A stretch of DNA of 64,000 bases from Taudactylus pleione (lineage: Eukaryota > Chordata > Amphibia > Anura > Myobatrachidae): assembly GCA_031769625.1 (NCBI GenBank), contig JAUIMM010000644.1, forward strand, positions 124,001 to 188,000. The letters run 5' to 3'. The notes beneath the pieces are model-generated. The model was not told the DNA's origin and ran no database searches. It was given only the letters and a program-made list of their open reading frames with translations. Both the position numbers and the translations under genes were made by a program. Below, piece by piece: positions 27,052 through 39,934 of this stretch (within the stretch, counting starts at the first letter, position 1; every line of letters starts with the position of its first letter).

Positions 27052-28707
27052 GTGTTGAAGACCAAGACCCACAAATGTGATGTGAAATGGTTTTTCTCCC
27101 ATGTTGCGTTTAAGAGAAAACAGCAACTGCACGTTTTAGGCCAAAATGCTTTGAAAGCAATGGAAACAACAAAAGCGCATACTTTGTGATATCTCCTCTT
27201 GTAGCAAACACAGACAGCTCAAAATTTCACTGGATGTGTTGAAGACCAAGACCCACAAATGTGATGTGAAATGGTTTTTCTCCCATGTTGCTTTTAAGAG
27301 AAAACAGCAAATGCAAGTTTTAGGACAAAATGCATTGAAAGCAATGGAAATAACAAAAGTCCATACTTTGTGATATCTCCTCTTGTAGCAAACACAGACA
27401 GCTCAAAATTGCACTGGATGTGTTGAAGACCAAGACCCACAAATGTGATGTGAAATGGTTTTTCTCCCATGTTGCGTTTAAGAGAAAACAGCAAATGCAC
27501 GTTTTAGACCAAAATGCATTGAAAGCAATGAAAACAACAAAAGCGCATACTTTGTGATATCTCCTCTTGTAGCAAACACAGACAGCTCAAAATTGCACTG
27601 GATGTGTTGAAGACCAAGACCCACAAATGTGATGTGAAATGGTTTTTCTCCCATGTTGCGTTTAAGAGAAAACAGCAAATGCACGTTTTAGGCCAAAATG
27701 CATTGAAAGCAATGAAAACAACAAAAGCGCATACTTTGTGATATCTCCTCTTGTAGCAAACACAGACAGCTCAAAATTTCACTGGATGTGTTGAAGACCA
27801 AGACCCACAAATGTGATGTGAAATGGTTTTTCTCCCATGTTGCGTTTAAGAGAAAACAGCAAATGCACGTTTTAGGCCAAAATGCATTGAAAGCAATGGA
27901 AACAACAAAAGCGCATACTTTGTGTTATCTCCTCTTGTAGCAAACACAGACAGCTCAAAATTTCACTGGATGTGTTGAAGACCAAGACCCACAAATGTGA
28001 TGTGAAATGGTTTTTCTCCCATGTTGCTTTTAAGAGAAAACAGCAAATGCAAGTTTTAGGCCAAAATGCATTGAAAGCAATGGAAATAACAAAAGTCCAT
28101 ACTTTGTGATATCTCCTCTTGTAGCAAACACAGACAGCTCAAAATTGCACTGGATGTGTTGAAGACCAAGACCCACAAATGTGATGTGAAATGGTTTTTC
28201 TCCCATGTTGCGTTTAAGAGAAAACAGCAAATGCAAGTTTTAGGCCAAAATGCATTGAAAGCAATGAAAACAACAAAAGCGCATACTTTGTGATATCTCC
28301 TCTTGTAGCAAACACAGACAGCTCAAAATTTCACTGGATGTGTTGAAGACCAAGACCCACAAATGTGATGTGAAATGGTTTTTCTCCCATGTTGCGTTTA
28401 AGAGAAAACAGCAAATGCACGTTTTAGGCCAAAATGCTTTGAAAGCAATGGAAACAACAAAAGCGCATACTTTGTGATATCTCCTCTTGTAGCAAACACA
28501 GACAGCTCAAAATTTCACTGGATGTGTTGAAGACCAAGACCCACAAATGTGATGTGAAATGGTTTTTCTCCCATGTTGCGTTTAAGAGAAAACAGCAAAT
28601 GCACGTTTTAGGCCAAAATGCATTGAAAGCAATGGAAACAACAAAAGAGCATACTTTGTGTTATCTCCTCTTGTAGCAAACACAAACAGCTCAAAATTTC
28701 ACTGGAT

Positions 28708-31283
28708 GTGTTGAAGACCAAAACCCACAAATGTGATGTGAAATGGTTTTTCTCCCATGTTGCATTTAAGAGAAAACAGCAAATGCAAGTTTTAGGCCAA
28801 AATGCATTGAAAGCAATGGAAATAACAAAAGTCCATACTTTGTGATATCTCCTCTTGTAGCAAACACAGACAGCTCAAAATTGCACTGGATGTGTTGAAG
28901 ACCAAGACCCACAAATGTGATGTGAAATGGTTTTTCTCCCATGTTGCTTTTAAGAGAAAACAGCAAATGCAAGTTTTAGGACAAAATGCATTGAAAGCAA
29001 TGGAAATAACAAAAGTCCATACTTTGTGATATCTCCTCTTGTAGCAAACACAGACAGCTCAAAATTGCACTGGATGTGTTGAAGACCAAGACCCACAAAT
29101 GTGATGTGAAAAGGTTTTTCTCCCATGTTGCTTTTAAGAGAAAACAGCAAATGCAAGTTTTAGGACAAAATGCATTGAAAGCAATGGAAATAACAAAAGC
29201 GCATACTTTGTGATATCTCCTCTTGTAGCAATCACAGACAGCTCAAAATTTCACTGGATGTGTTGAAGACCAAGACCCACAAATGTGATGTGAAATGGTT
29301 TTTCTCCCATGTTGCTTTTAAGAGAAAACAGCAAATGCAAGTTTTAGGACAAAATGCATTGAAAGCAATGGAAATAACAAAAGTCCATACTTTGTGATAT
29401 CTCCTCTTGTAGCAAACACAGACAGCTCAAAATTGCACTGGATGTGTTGAAGACCAAGACCCACAAATGTGATGTGAAATGGTTTTTCTCCCATGTTGCG
29501 TTTAAGAGAAAACAGCAAATGCACGTTTTAGGCCAAAATGCATTGAAAGCAATGAAAACAACAAAAGCGCATACTTTGTGATATCTCCTCTTGTAGCAAA
29601 CACAGACAGCTCAAAATTTCACTGGATGTGTTGAAGACCAAGACCCACAAATGTGATGTGAAATGGTTTTTCTCCCATGTTGCGTTTAAGAGAAAACAGC
29701 AAATGCACGTTTTAGGCCAAAATGCATTGAAAGCAATGGAAACAACAAAAGCGCATACTTTGTGATATCTCCTCTTGTAGCAAACACAGACAGCTCAAAA
29801 TTTCACTGGATGTGTTGAAGACCAAGACCCACAAATGTGATGTGAAATGGTTTTTCTCCCATGTTGCTTTTAAGAGAAAACAGCAAATGCAAGTTTTAGG
29901 CCAAAATGCATTGAAAGCAATGGAAATAACAAAAGTCCATACTTTGTGATATCTCCTCTTGTAGCAAACACAGACAGCTCAAAATTGCACTGGATGTGTT
30001 GAAGACCAAGACCCACAAATGTGATGTGAAATGTTTTTTCTCCCATGTTGCATTTAAGAGAAAACAGCAAATGCAAGTTTTAGGCCAAAATGCATTGAAA
30101 GCAATGAAAACAACAAAAGCGCATACTTTGTGATATCTCCTCTTGTAGCAAACACAGACAGCTCAAAATTTCACTGGATGTGTTGAAGACCAAGACCCAC
30201 AAATGTGATGTGAAATGGTTTTTCTCCCATGTTGCGTTTAAGAGAAAACAGCAAATGCACGTTTTAGGCCAAAATGCATTGAAAGCAATGGAAACAACAA
30301 AAGCGCATACTTTGTGATATCTCCTCTTGTAGCAAACACAGACAGCTCAAAATTTCACTGGATGTGTTGAAGACCAAGTCCCACAAATGTGATGTGAAAT
30401 GGTTTTTCTCCCATGTTGCGTTTAAGAGAAAACAGCAAATGCACGTTTTAGGCCAAAATGCATTGAAAGCAATGGAAACAACAAAAGAGCATACTTTGTG
30501 TTATCTCCTCTTGTAGCAAACACAGACAGCTCAAAATTTCACTGGATGTGTTGAAGACCAAAACCCACAAATGTGATGTGAAATGGTTTTTCTCCCATGT
30601 TGCATTTAAGAGAAAACAGCAAATGCAAGTTTTAGGCCAAAATGCATTGAAAGCAATGGAAATAACAAAAGCGCATACTTTGTGATATCTCCTCTTGTAG
30701 CAAACACAGACAGCTCAAAATTTCACTGGATGTGTTGAAGACCAAGACCCACAAATGTGATGTGAAATGGTTTTTCTCCCATGTTGCGTTTAAGAGAAAA
30801 CAGCAAATGCACGTTTTAGGCCAAAATGCTTTGAAAGCAATGGAAACAACAAAAGAGCATACTTTGTGATATCTCCTCTTGTAGCAAACACAGACAGCTC
30901 AAAATTTCACTGGATGTGTTGAAGACCAAGACCCACAAATGTGATGTGAAATGGTTTTTCTCCCATGTTGCTTTTAAGAGAAAACAGCAAATGCAAGTTT
31001 TAGGCCAAAATGCATTGAAAGCAATGGAAATAACAAAAGTCCATACTTTGTGATATCTCCTCTTGTAGCAAACACAGACAGCTCAAAATTGCACTGGATG
31101 TGTTGAAGACCAAGACCCACAAATGTGATGTGAAATGGTTTTTCTCCCATGTTGCGTTTAAGAGAAAACAGCAAATGCACGTTTTAGGCCAAAATGCATT
31201 GAAAGCAATGAAAACAACAAAAGCGCATACTTTGTGATATCTCCTCTTGTAGCAAACACAGACAGCTCAAAATTTCACTGGAT
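28708..31283. repeat. 14-monomer block, copy 3 of 5
   Basis: The block is 2576 bp, 4231 bp after copy 2 (23 monomers) and 3312 bp before copy 4 (exactly 18 monomers). Private variants include GAAAAGG near 29108 and GCATTT in the TGTTTTTTC monomer near 30052. Confidence 0.85.
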
Positions 31284-32019
31284 GTGTTGAAGACCAAGAC
31301 CCACAAATGTGATGTGAAATGGTTTTTCTCCCATGTTGCGTTTAAGAGAAAACAGCAAATGCAAGTTTTAGGCCAAAATGCATTGAAAGCAATGAAAACA
31401 ACAAAAGCGCATACTTTGTGATATCTCCTCTTGTAGCAAACACAGACAGCTCAAAATTTCACTGGATGTGTTGAAGACCAAGACCCACAAATGTGATGTG
31501 AAATGGTTTTTCTCCCATGTTGCGTTTAAGAGAAAACAGCAAATGCAAGTTTTAGGCCAAAATGCATTGAAAGCAATGAAAACAACAAAAGCGCATACTT
31601 TGTGATATCTCCTCTTGTAGCAAACACAGACAGCTCAAAATTTCACTGGATGTGTTGAAGACCAAGACCCACAAATGTGATGTGAAATGGTTTTTCTCCC
31701 ATGTTGCGTTTAAGAGAAAACAGCAAATGCACGTTTTAGGCCAAAATGCTTTGAAAGCAATGGAAACAACTAAAGCGCATACTTTGTGATATCTCCTCTT
31801 GTAGCAAACACAGACAGCTCAAAATTTCACTGGATGTGTTGAAGACCAAGACCCACAAATGTGATGTGAAATGGTTTTTCTCCCATGTTGCGTTTAAGAG
31901 AAAACAGCAAATGCACGTTTTAGGCCAAAATGCATTGAAAGCAATGGAAACAACAAAAGAGCATACTTTGTGTTATCTCCTCTTGTAGCAAACACAAACA
32001 GCTCAAAATTTCACTGGAT

Positions 32020-34595
32020 GTGTTGAAGACCAAAACCCACAAATGTGATGTGAAATGGTTTTTCTCCCATGTTGCATTTGAGAGAAAACAGCAAATGCAA
32101 GTTTTAGGCCAAAATGCATTGAAAGCAATGGAAATAACAAAAGTCCATACTTTTTGATATCTCCTCTTGTAGCAAACACAGACAGCTCAAAATTGCACTG
32201 GATGTGTTGAAGACCAAGACCCACAAATGTGATGTGAAATGGTTTTTCTCCCATGTTGCTTTTAAGAGAAAACAGCAAATGCAAGTTTTAGGACAAAATG
32301 CATTGAAAGCAATGGAAATAACAAAAGTCCATACTTTGTGATATCTCCTCTTGTAGCAAACACAGACAGCTCAAAATTGCACTGGATGTGTTGAAGACCA
32401 AGACCCACAAATGTGATGTGAAATGGTTTTTCTCCCATGTTGCTTTTAAGAGAAAACAGCAAATGCAAGTTTTAGGACAAAATGCATTGAAAGCAATGGA
32501 AATAACAAAAGCGCATACTTTGTGATATCTCCTCTTGTAGCAATCACAGACAGCTCAAAATTTCACTGGATGTGTTGAAGACCAAGACCCACAAATGTGA
32601 TGTGAAATGGTTTTTCTCCCATGTTGCTTTTAAGAGAAAACAGCAAATGCAAGTTTTAGGACAAAATGCATTGAAAGCAATGGAAATAACAAAAGTCCAT
32701 ACTTTGTGATATCTCCTCTTGTAGCAAACACAGACAGCTCAAAATTGCACTGGATGTGTTGAAGACCAAGACCCACAAATGTGATGTGAAATGGTTTTTC
32801 TCCCATGTTGCGTTTAAGAGAAAACAGCAAATGCACGTTTTAGGCCAAAATGCATTGAAAGCAATGAAAACAACAAAAGCGCATACTTTGTGATATCTCC
32901 TCTTGTAGCAAACACAGACAGCTCAAAATTTCACTGGATGTGTTGAAGACCAAGACCCACAAATGTGATGTGAAATGGTTTTTCTCCCATGTTGCGTTTA
33001 AGAGAAAACAGCAAATGCACGTTTTAGGCCAAAATGCATTGAAAGCAATGGAAACAACAAAAGCGCATACTTTGTGATATCTCCTCTTGTAGCAAACACA
33101 GACAGCTCAAAATTTCACTGGATGTGTTGAAGACCAAGACCCACAAATGTGATGTGAAATGGTTTTTCTCCCATGTTGCTTTTAAGAGAAAACAGCAAAT
33201 GCAAGTTTTAGGCCAAAATGCATTGAAAGCAATGGAAATAACAAAAGTCCATACTTTGTGATATCTCCTCTTGTAGCAAACACAGACAGCTCAAAATTGC
33301 ACTGGATGTGTTGAAGACCAAGACCCACAAATGTGATGTGAAATGTTTTTTCTCCCATGTTGCGTTTAAGAGAAAACAGCAAATGCAAGTTTTAGGCCAA
33401 AATGCATTGAAAGCAATGAAAACAACAAAAGCGCATACTTTGTGATATCTCCTCTTGTAGCAAACACAGACAGCTCAAAATTTCACTGGATGTGTTGAAG
33501 ACCAAGACCCACAAATGTGATGTGAAATGGTTTTTCTCCCATGTTGCGTTTAAGAGAAAACAGCAAATGCACGTTTTAGGCCAAAATGTATTGAAAGCAA
33601 TGGAAACAACAAAAGCGCATACTTTGTGATATCTCCTCTTGTAGCAAACACAGACAGCTCAAAATTTCACTGGATGTGTTGAAGACCAAGTCCCACAAAT
33701 GTGATGTGAAATGGTTTTTCTCCCATGTTGCGTTTAAGAGAAAACAGCAAATGCACGTTTTAGGCCAAAATGCATTGAAAGCAATGGAAACAACAAAAGA
33801 GCATACTTTGTGTTATCTCCTCTTGTAGCAAACACAGACAGCTCAAAATTTCACTGGATGTGTTGAAGACCAAAACCCACAAATGTGATGTGAAATGGTT
33901 TTTCTCCCATGTTGCATTTAAGAGAAAACAGCAAATGCAAGTTTTAGGCCAAAATGCATTGAAAGCAATGGAAATAACAAAAGCGCATACTTTGTGATAT
34001 CTCCTCTTGTAGCAAACACAGACAGCTCAAAATTTCACTGGATGTGTTGAAGACCAAGAACCACAAATGTGATGTGAAATGGTTTTTCTCCCATGTTGCG
34101 TTTAAGAGAAAACAGCAAATGCACGTTTTAGGCCAAAATGCTTTGAAAGCAATGGAAACAACAAAAGCGCATACTTTGTGATATCTCCTCTTGTAGCAAA
34201 CACAGACAGCTCAAAATTTCACTGGATGTGTTGAAGACCAAGACCCACAAATGTGATGTGAAATGGTTTTTCTCCCATGTTGCTTTTAAGAGAAAACAGC
34301 AAATGCAAGTTTTAGGCCAAAATGCATTGAAAGCAATGGAAATAACAAAAGTCCATACTTTGTGATATCTCCTCTTGTAGCAAACACAGACAGCTCAAAA
34401 TTGCACTGGATGTGTTGAAGACCAAGACCCACAAATGTGATGTGAAATGGTTTTTCTCCCATGTTGCGTTTAAGAGAAAACAGCAAATGCACGTTTTAGG
34501 CCAAAATGCATTGAAAGCAATGAAAACAACAAAAGCGCATACTTTGTGATATCTCCTCTTGTAGCAAACACAGACAGCTCAAAATTTCACTGGAT
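32020..34595. repeat. 14-monomer block, copy 4 of 5
   Basis: The block is 2576 bp, exactly 18 monomers after copy 3. Private variants are TTTGAGAG near 32079, AATGTATTG near 33587 and AAGAACC near 34058. Copies 3 and 4 together form an 18-monomer tandem repeat. Confidence 0.85.
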
Positions 34596-34779
34596 GTGTT
34601 GAAGACCAAGACCCACAAATGTGATGTGAAATGGTTTTTCTCCCATGTTGCGTTTAAGAGAAAACAGCAACTGCACGTTTTAGGCCAAAATGCTTTGAAA
34701 GCAATGGAAACAACAAAAGCGCATACTTTGTGATATCTCCTCTTGTAGCAAACACAGACAGCTCAAAATTTCACTGGAT

Positions 34780-37700
34780 GTGTTGAAGACCAAGACCCAC
34801 AAATGTGATGTGAAATGGTTTTTCTCCCATGTTGCTTTTAAGAGAAAACAGCAAATGCAAGTTTTAGGCCAAAATGCATTGAAAGCAATGGAAATAACAA
34901 AAGTCCATACTTTGTGATATCTCCTCTTGTAGCAAACACAGACAGCTCAAAATTGCACTGGATGTGTTGAAGACCAAGACCCACAAATGTGATGTGAAAT
35001 GGTTTTTCTCCCATGTTGCGTTTAAGAGAAAACAGCAAATGCACGTTTTAGGCCAAAATGCATTGAAAGCAATGAAAACAACAAAAGCGCATACTTTGTG
35101 ATATCTCCTCTTGTAGCAAACACAGACAGCTCAAAAAATCACTGGATGTGTTGAAGACCAAGACCCACAAATGTGATGTGAAATGGTTTTTCTCCCATGT
35201 TGCGTTTAAGAGAAAACAGCAAATGCACGTTTTAGGCCAAAATGCATTGAAAGCAATGGAAACAAAAAAAGCGCATACTTTGTGATATCTCCTCTTGTAG
35301 CAAACACAGACAGCTCAAAATTTCACTGGATGTGTTGAAGACCAAGACCCACAAATGTGATGTGAAATGGTTTTTCTCCCATGTTGCTTTTAAGAGAAAA
35401 CAGCAAATGCAAGTTTTAGGCCAAAATGCATTGAAAGCAATGGAAATAACAAAAGTCCATACTTTGTGATATCTCCTCTTGTAGCAAACACAGACAGCTC
35501 AAAATTGCACTGGATGTGTTGAAGACCAAGACCCACAAATGTGATGTGAAATGGTTTTTCTCCCATGTTGCGTTTAAGAGAAAACAGCAAATGCACGTTG
35601 TAGGCCAAAATGCTTTGAAAGCAATGGAAACAACAAAAGCGCATACTTTGTGATATCTCCTCTTGTAGCAAACACAGACAGCTCAAAATTTCACTGGATG
35701 TGTTGAAGACCAAGACCCACAAATGTGATGTGAAATGGTTTTTCTCCCATGTTGCGTTTAAGAGAAAACAGCAAATGCACGTTTTAGGCCAAAATGCATT
35801 GAAAGCAATGGAAACAACAAAAGAGCATACTTTGTGTTATCTCCTCTTGTAGCAAACACAGACAGCTCAAAATTTCACTGGATGTGTTGAAGACCAAAAC
35901 CCACAAATGTGATGTGAAATGGTTTTTCTCCCATATTGCATTTAAGAGAAAACAGCAAATGCAAGTTTTAGGCCAAAATGCATTGAAAGCAATGGAAATA
36001 ACAAAAGCGCATACTTTGTGATATCTCCTCTTGTAGCAAACACAGACAGCTCAAAATTTCACTGGATGTGTTGAAGACCAAGACCCACAAATGTGATGTG
36101 AAATGGTTTTTCTCCCATGTTGCGTTTAAGAGAAAACAGCAAATGCACGTTTTAGGCCAAAATGCTTTGAAAGCAATGGAAACAACAAAAGCGCATACTT
36201 TGTGATATCTCCTCTTGTAGCAAACACAGACAGCTCAAAATTTCACTGGATGTGTTGAAGACCAAGACCCACAAATGTGATGTGAAATGGTTTTTCTCCC
36301 ATGTTGCTTTTAAGAGAAAACAGCAAATGCAAGTTTTAGGCCAAAATGCATTGAAAGCAATGGAAATAACAAAAGTCCATACTTTGTGATATCTCCTCTT
36401 GTAGCAAACACAGACAGCTCAAAATTGCACTGGATGTGTTGAAGACCAAGACCCACAAATGTGATGTGAAATGGTTTTTCTCCCATGTTGCGTTTAAGAG
36501 AAAACAGCAAATGCACGTTTTAGGCCAAAATGCATTGAAAGCAATGAAAACAACAAAAGCGCATACTTTGTGATATCTCCTCTTGTAGCAAACACAGACA
36601 GCTCAAAATTTCACTGGATGTGTTGAAGACCAAGACCCACAAATGTGATGTGAAATGGTTTTTCTCCCATGTTGCATTTAAGAGAAAACAGCAAATGCAA
36701 GTTTTAGGCCAAAATGCATTGAAAACAATGGAAATAACAAAAGCGCATACTTTGTGATATCTCCTCTTGTAGCAAACACAGACAGCTCAAAATTTCACTG
36801 GATGTGTTGAAGACCAAGACCCACAAATGTGATGTGAAATGGTTTTTCTCCCATGTTGCGTTTAAGAGAAAACAGCAAATGCAAGTTTTAGGCCAAAATG
36901 CATTGAAAGCAATGGAAATAACAAAAGCGCATACTTTGTGATATCTCCTCTTGTAGCAAACACAGACAGCTCAAAATTTCACTGGATGTGTTGAAGACCA
37001 AGACCCACAAATGTGATGTGAAATGGTTTTTCTCCCATGTTGCGTTTAAGAGAAAACAGCAACTGCACGTTTTAGGCCAAAATGCTTTGAAAGCAATGGA
37101 AACAACAAAAGCGCATACTTTGTGATATCTCCTCTTGTAGCAAACACAGACAGCTCAAAATTTCACTGGATGTGTTGAAGACCAAGACCCACAAATGTGA
37201 TGTGAAATGGTTTTTCTCCCATGTTGCGTTTAAGAGAAAACAGCAAATGCAAGTTTTAGGCCAAAATGCATTGAAAGCAATGGAAATAACAAAAGCGCAT
37301 ACTTTGTGATATCTCCTCTTGTAGCAAACACAGACAGCTCAAAATTTCACTGGATGTGTTGAAGACCAAGACCCACAAATGTGATGTGAAATGGTTTTTC
37401 TCCCATGTTGCGTTTAAGAGAAAACAGCAACTGCACGTTTTAGGCCAAAATGCTTTGAAAGCAATGGAAACAACAAAAGCGCATACTTTGTGATATCTCC
37501 TCTTGTAGCAAAAACACAGACAGCTCAAAATTTCACTGGATGTGTTGAAGACCTAGACCCACAAATGTGATGTGAAATGGTTTTTCTCCCATGTTGCATT
37601 TACGAGAAAACAGCAAATGCACGTTTTAGGCCAAAATGCATTGAAAGCAATGGAAACACAAAAGCGCATACTTTGTGTTATCTCCTCTTGTAGCAAACAC

Positions 37701-38500
37701 AGACAGCTCAAAATTTCACTGGATGTGTTGAAGACCAAAACCCACAAATGTGATGTGAAATCGTTTTTCTCCCATGTTGCGTTTAAGAGAAAACAGCAAA
37801 TGCAAGTTTTAGGCCAAAATGCATTGAAAGCAATGGAAATAACAAAAGTCCATACTTTGTGATATCTCCTCTTGTAGCAAACACAGACAGCTCAAAATTG
37901 CACTGGATGTGTTGAAGACCAAGACCCACAAATGTGATGTGAAATGTTTTTTCTCCCATGTTGCGTTTAAGAGAAAACAGCAAATGCAAGTTTTAGGCCA
38001 AAATGCATTGAAAGCAATGAAAACAACAAAAGCGCATACTTTGTTATATCTCCTCTTGTAGCAAACACAGACAGCTCAAAATTTCACTGGATGTGTTGAA
38101 GACCAAGACCCACAAATGTGATGTGAAATGGTTTTTCTCCCATGTTGCTTTTAAGAGAAAACAGCAAATGCAAGTTTTAGGCCAAAATGCATTGAAAGCA
38201 ATGGAAATAACAAAAGTCCATACTTTGTGATATCTCCTCTTGTAGCAAACACAGACAGCTCAAAATTGCACTGGATGTGTTGAAGACCAAGACCCACAAA
38301 TGTGATGTGAAATGGTTTTTCTCCCATGTTGCGTTTAAGAGAAAACAGCAAATGCACGTTTTAGGCCAAAATGCATTGAAAGCAATGAAAACAACAAAAG
38401 CGCATACTTTGTGATATCTCCTCTTGTAGCAAACACAGACAGCTCAAAATTTCACTGGATGTGTTGAAGACCAAGACCCACAAATGTGATGTGAAATGGT
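34780..38500. repeat. Higher-order segment, copy of about 10308-14030
   Basis: Anchors 34780, 35332, 36252, 37542 and 38093 match 10308, 10860, 11780, 13070 and 13621 at an offset of 24472 (133 monomers). The shared rare markers are AAAAAATCAC (about 35131) and GTTGTAG (about 35598). Confidence 0.72.
37542..37908. repeat. Marker dimer K-L, copy 4
   Basis: The K and L alleles are canonical. It is distinguished by ACCTAGACC near 37553. A later monomer has a private TTTGTTATATC near 38044. Confidence 0.9.
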
Positions 38501-39934
38501 TTTTCTCCCATGTTGCGTTTAAGAGAAAACAGCAAATGCACGTTTTAGGCCAAAATGCATTGAAAGCAATGGAAACAACAAAAGAGCATACTTTGTGTTA
38601 TCTCCTCTTGTAGCAAACACAAACAGCTCAAAATTTCACTGGATGTGTTGAAGACCAAAACCCACAAATGTGATGTGAAATGGTTTTTCTCCCATGTTGC
38701 ATTTAAGAGAAAACAGCAAATGCAAGTTTTAGGCCAAAATGCATTGAAAGCAATGGAAATAACAAAAGTCCATACTTTGTGATATCTCCTCTTGTAGCAA
38801 ACACAGACAGCTCAAAATTGCACTGGATGTGTTGAAGACCAAGACCCACAAATGTGATGTGAAATGGTTTTTCTCCCATGTTGCGTTTAAGAGAAAACAG
38901 CAAATGCACGTTTTAGGCCAAAATGCATTGAAAGCAATGAAAACAACAAAAGCGCATACTTTGTGATATCTCCTCTTGTAGCAAACACAGACAGCTCAAA
39001 ATTTCACTGGATGTGTTGAAGACCAAGACCCACAAATGTGATGTGAAATGGTTTTTCTCCCATGTTGCGTTTAAGAGAAAACAGCAAATGCACGTTTTAG
39101 GCCAAAATGCTTTGAAAGCAATGGAAACAACAAAAGCGCAAACTTTGTGATATCTCCTCTTGTAGCAAACACAGACAGCTCAAAATTTCACTGGATGTGT
39201 TGAAGACCAAGACCCACAAATGTGATGTGAAATGGTTTTTCTCCCATGTTGCGTTTAAGAGAAAACAGCAAATGCAAGTTTTAGGCCAAAATGCATTGAA
39301 AGCAATGGAAATAACAAAAGCGCATACTTTGTGATATCTCCTCTTGTAGCAAACACAGACAGCTCAAAATTTCACTGGATGTGTTGAAGACCAAGACCCA
39401 CAAATGTGATGTGAAATGGTTTTTCTCCCATGTTGCATTTAAGAGAAAACAGCAACTGCACGTTTTAGGCCAAAATGCTTTGAAAGCAATGGAAACAACA
39501 AAAGCGCATACTTTGTGATATCTCCTCTTGTAGCAAACACAGACAGCTCAAAATTTCACTGGATGTGTTGAAGACCAAGACCCACAAATGTGATGTGAAA
39601 TGGTTTTTCTCCCATGTTGCGTTTAAGAGAAAACAGCAAATGCAAGTTTTAGGCCAAAATGCATTGAAAGCAATGGAAATAACAAAAGCGCATACTTTGT
39701 GATATCTCCTCTTGTAGCAAACACAGACAGCTCAAAATTTCACTGGATGTGTTGAAGACCAAGACCCACAAATGTGATGTGAAATGGTTTTTCTCCCATG
39801 TTGCGTTTAAGAGAAAACAGCAACTGCACGTTTTAGGCCAAAATGCTTTGAAAGCAATGGAAACAACAAAAGCGCATACTTTGTGATATCTCCTCTTGTA
39901 GCAAAAACACAGACAGCTCAAAATTTCACTGGAT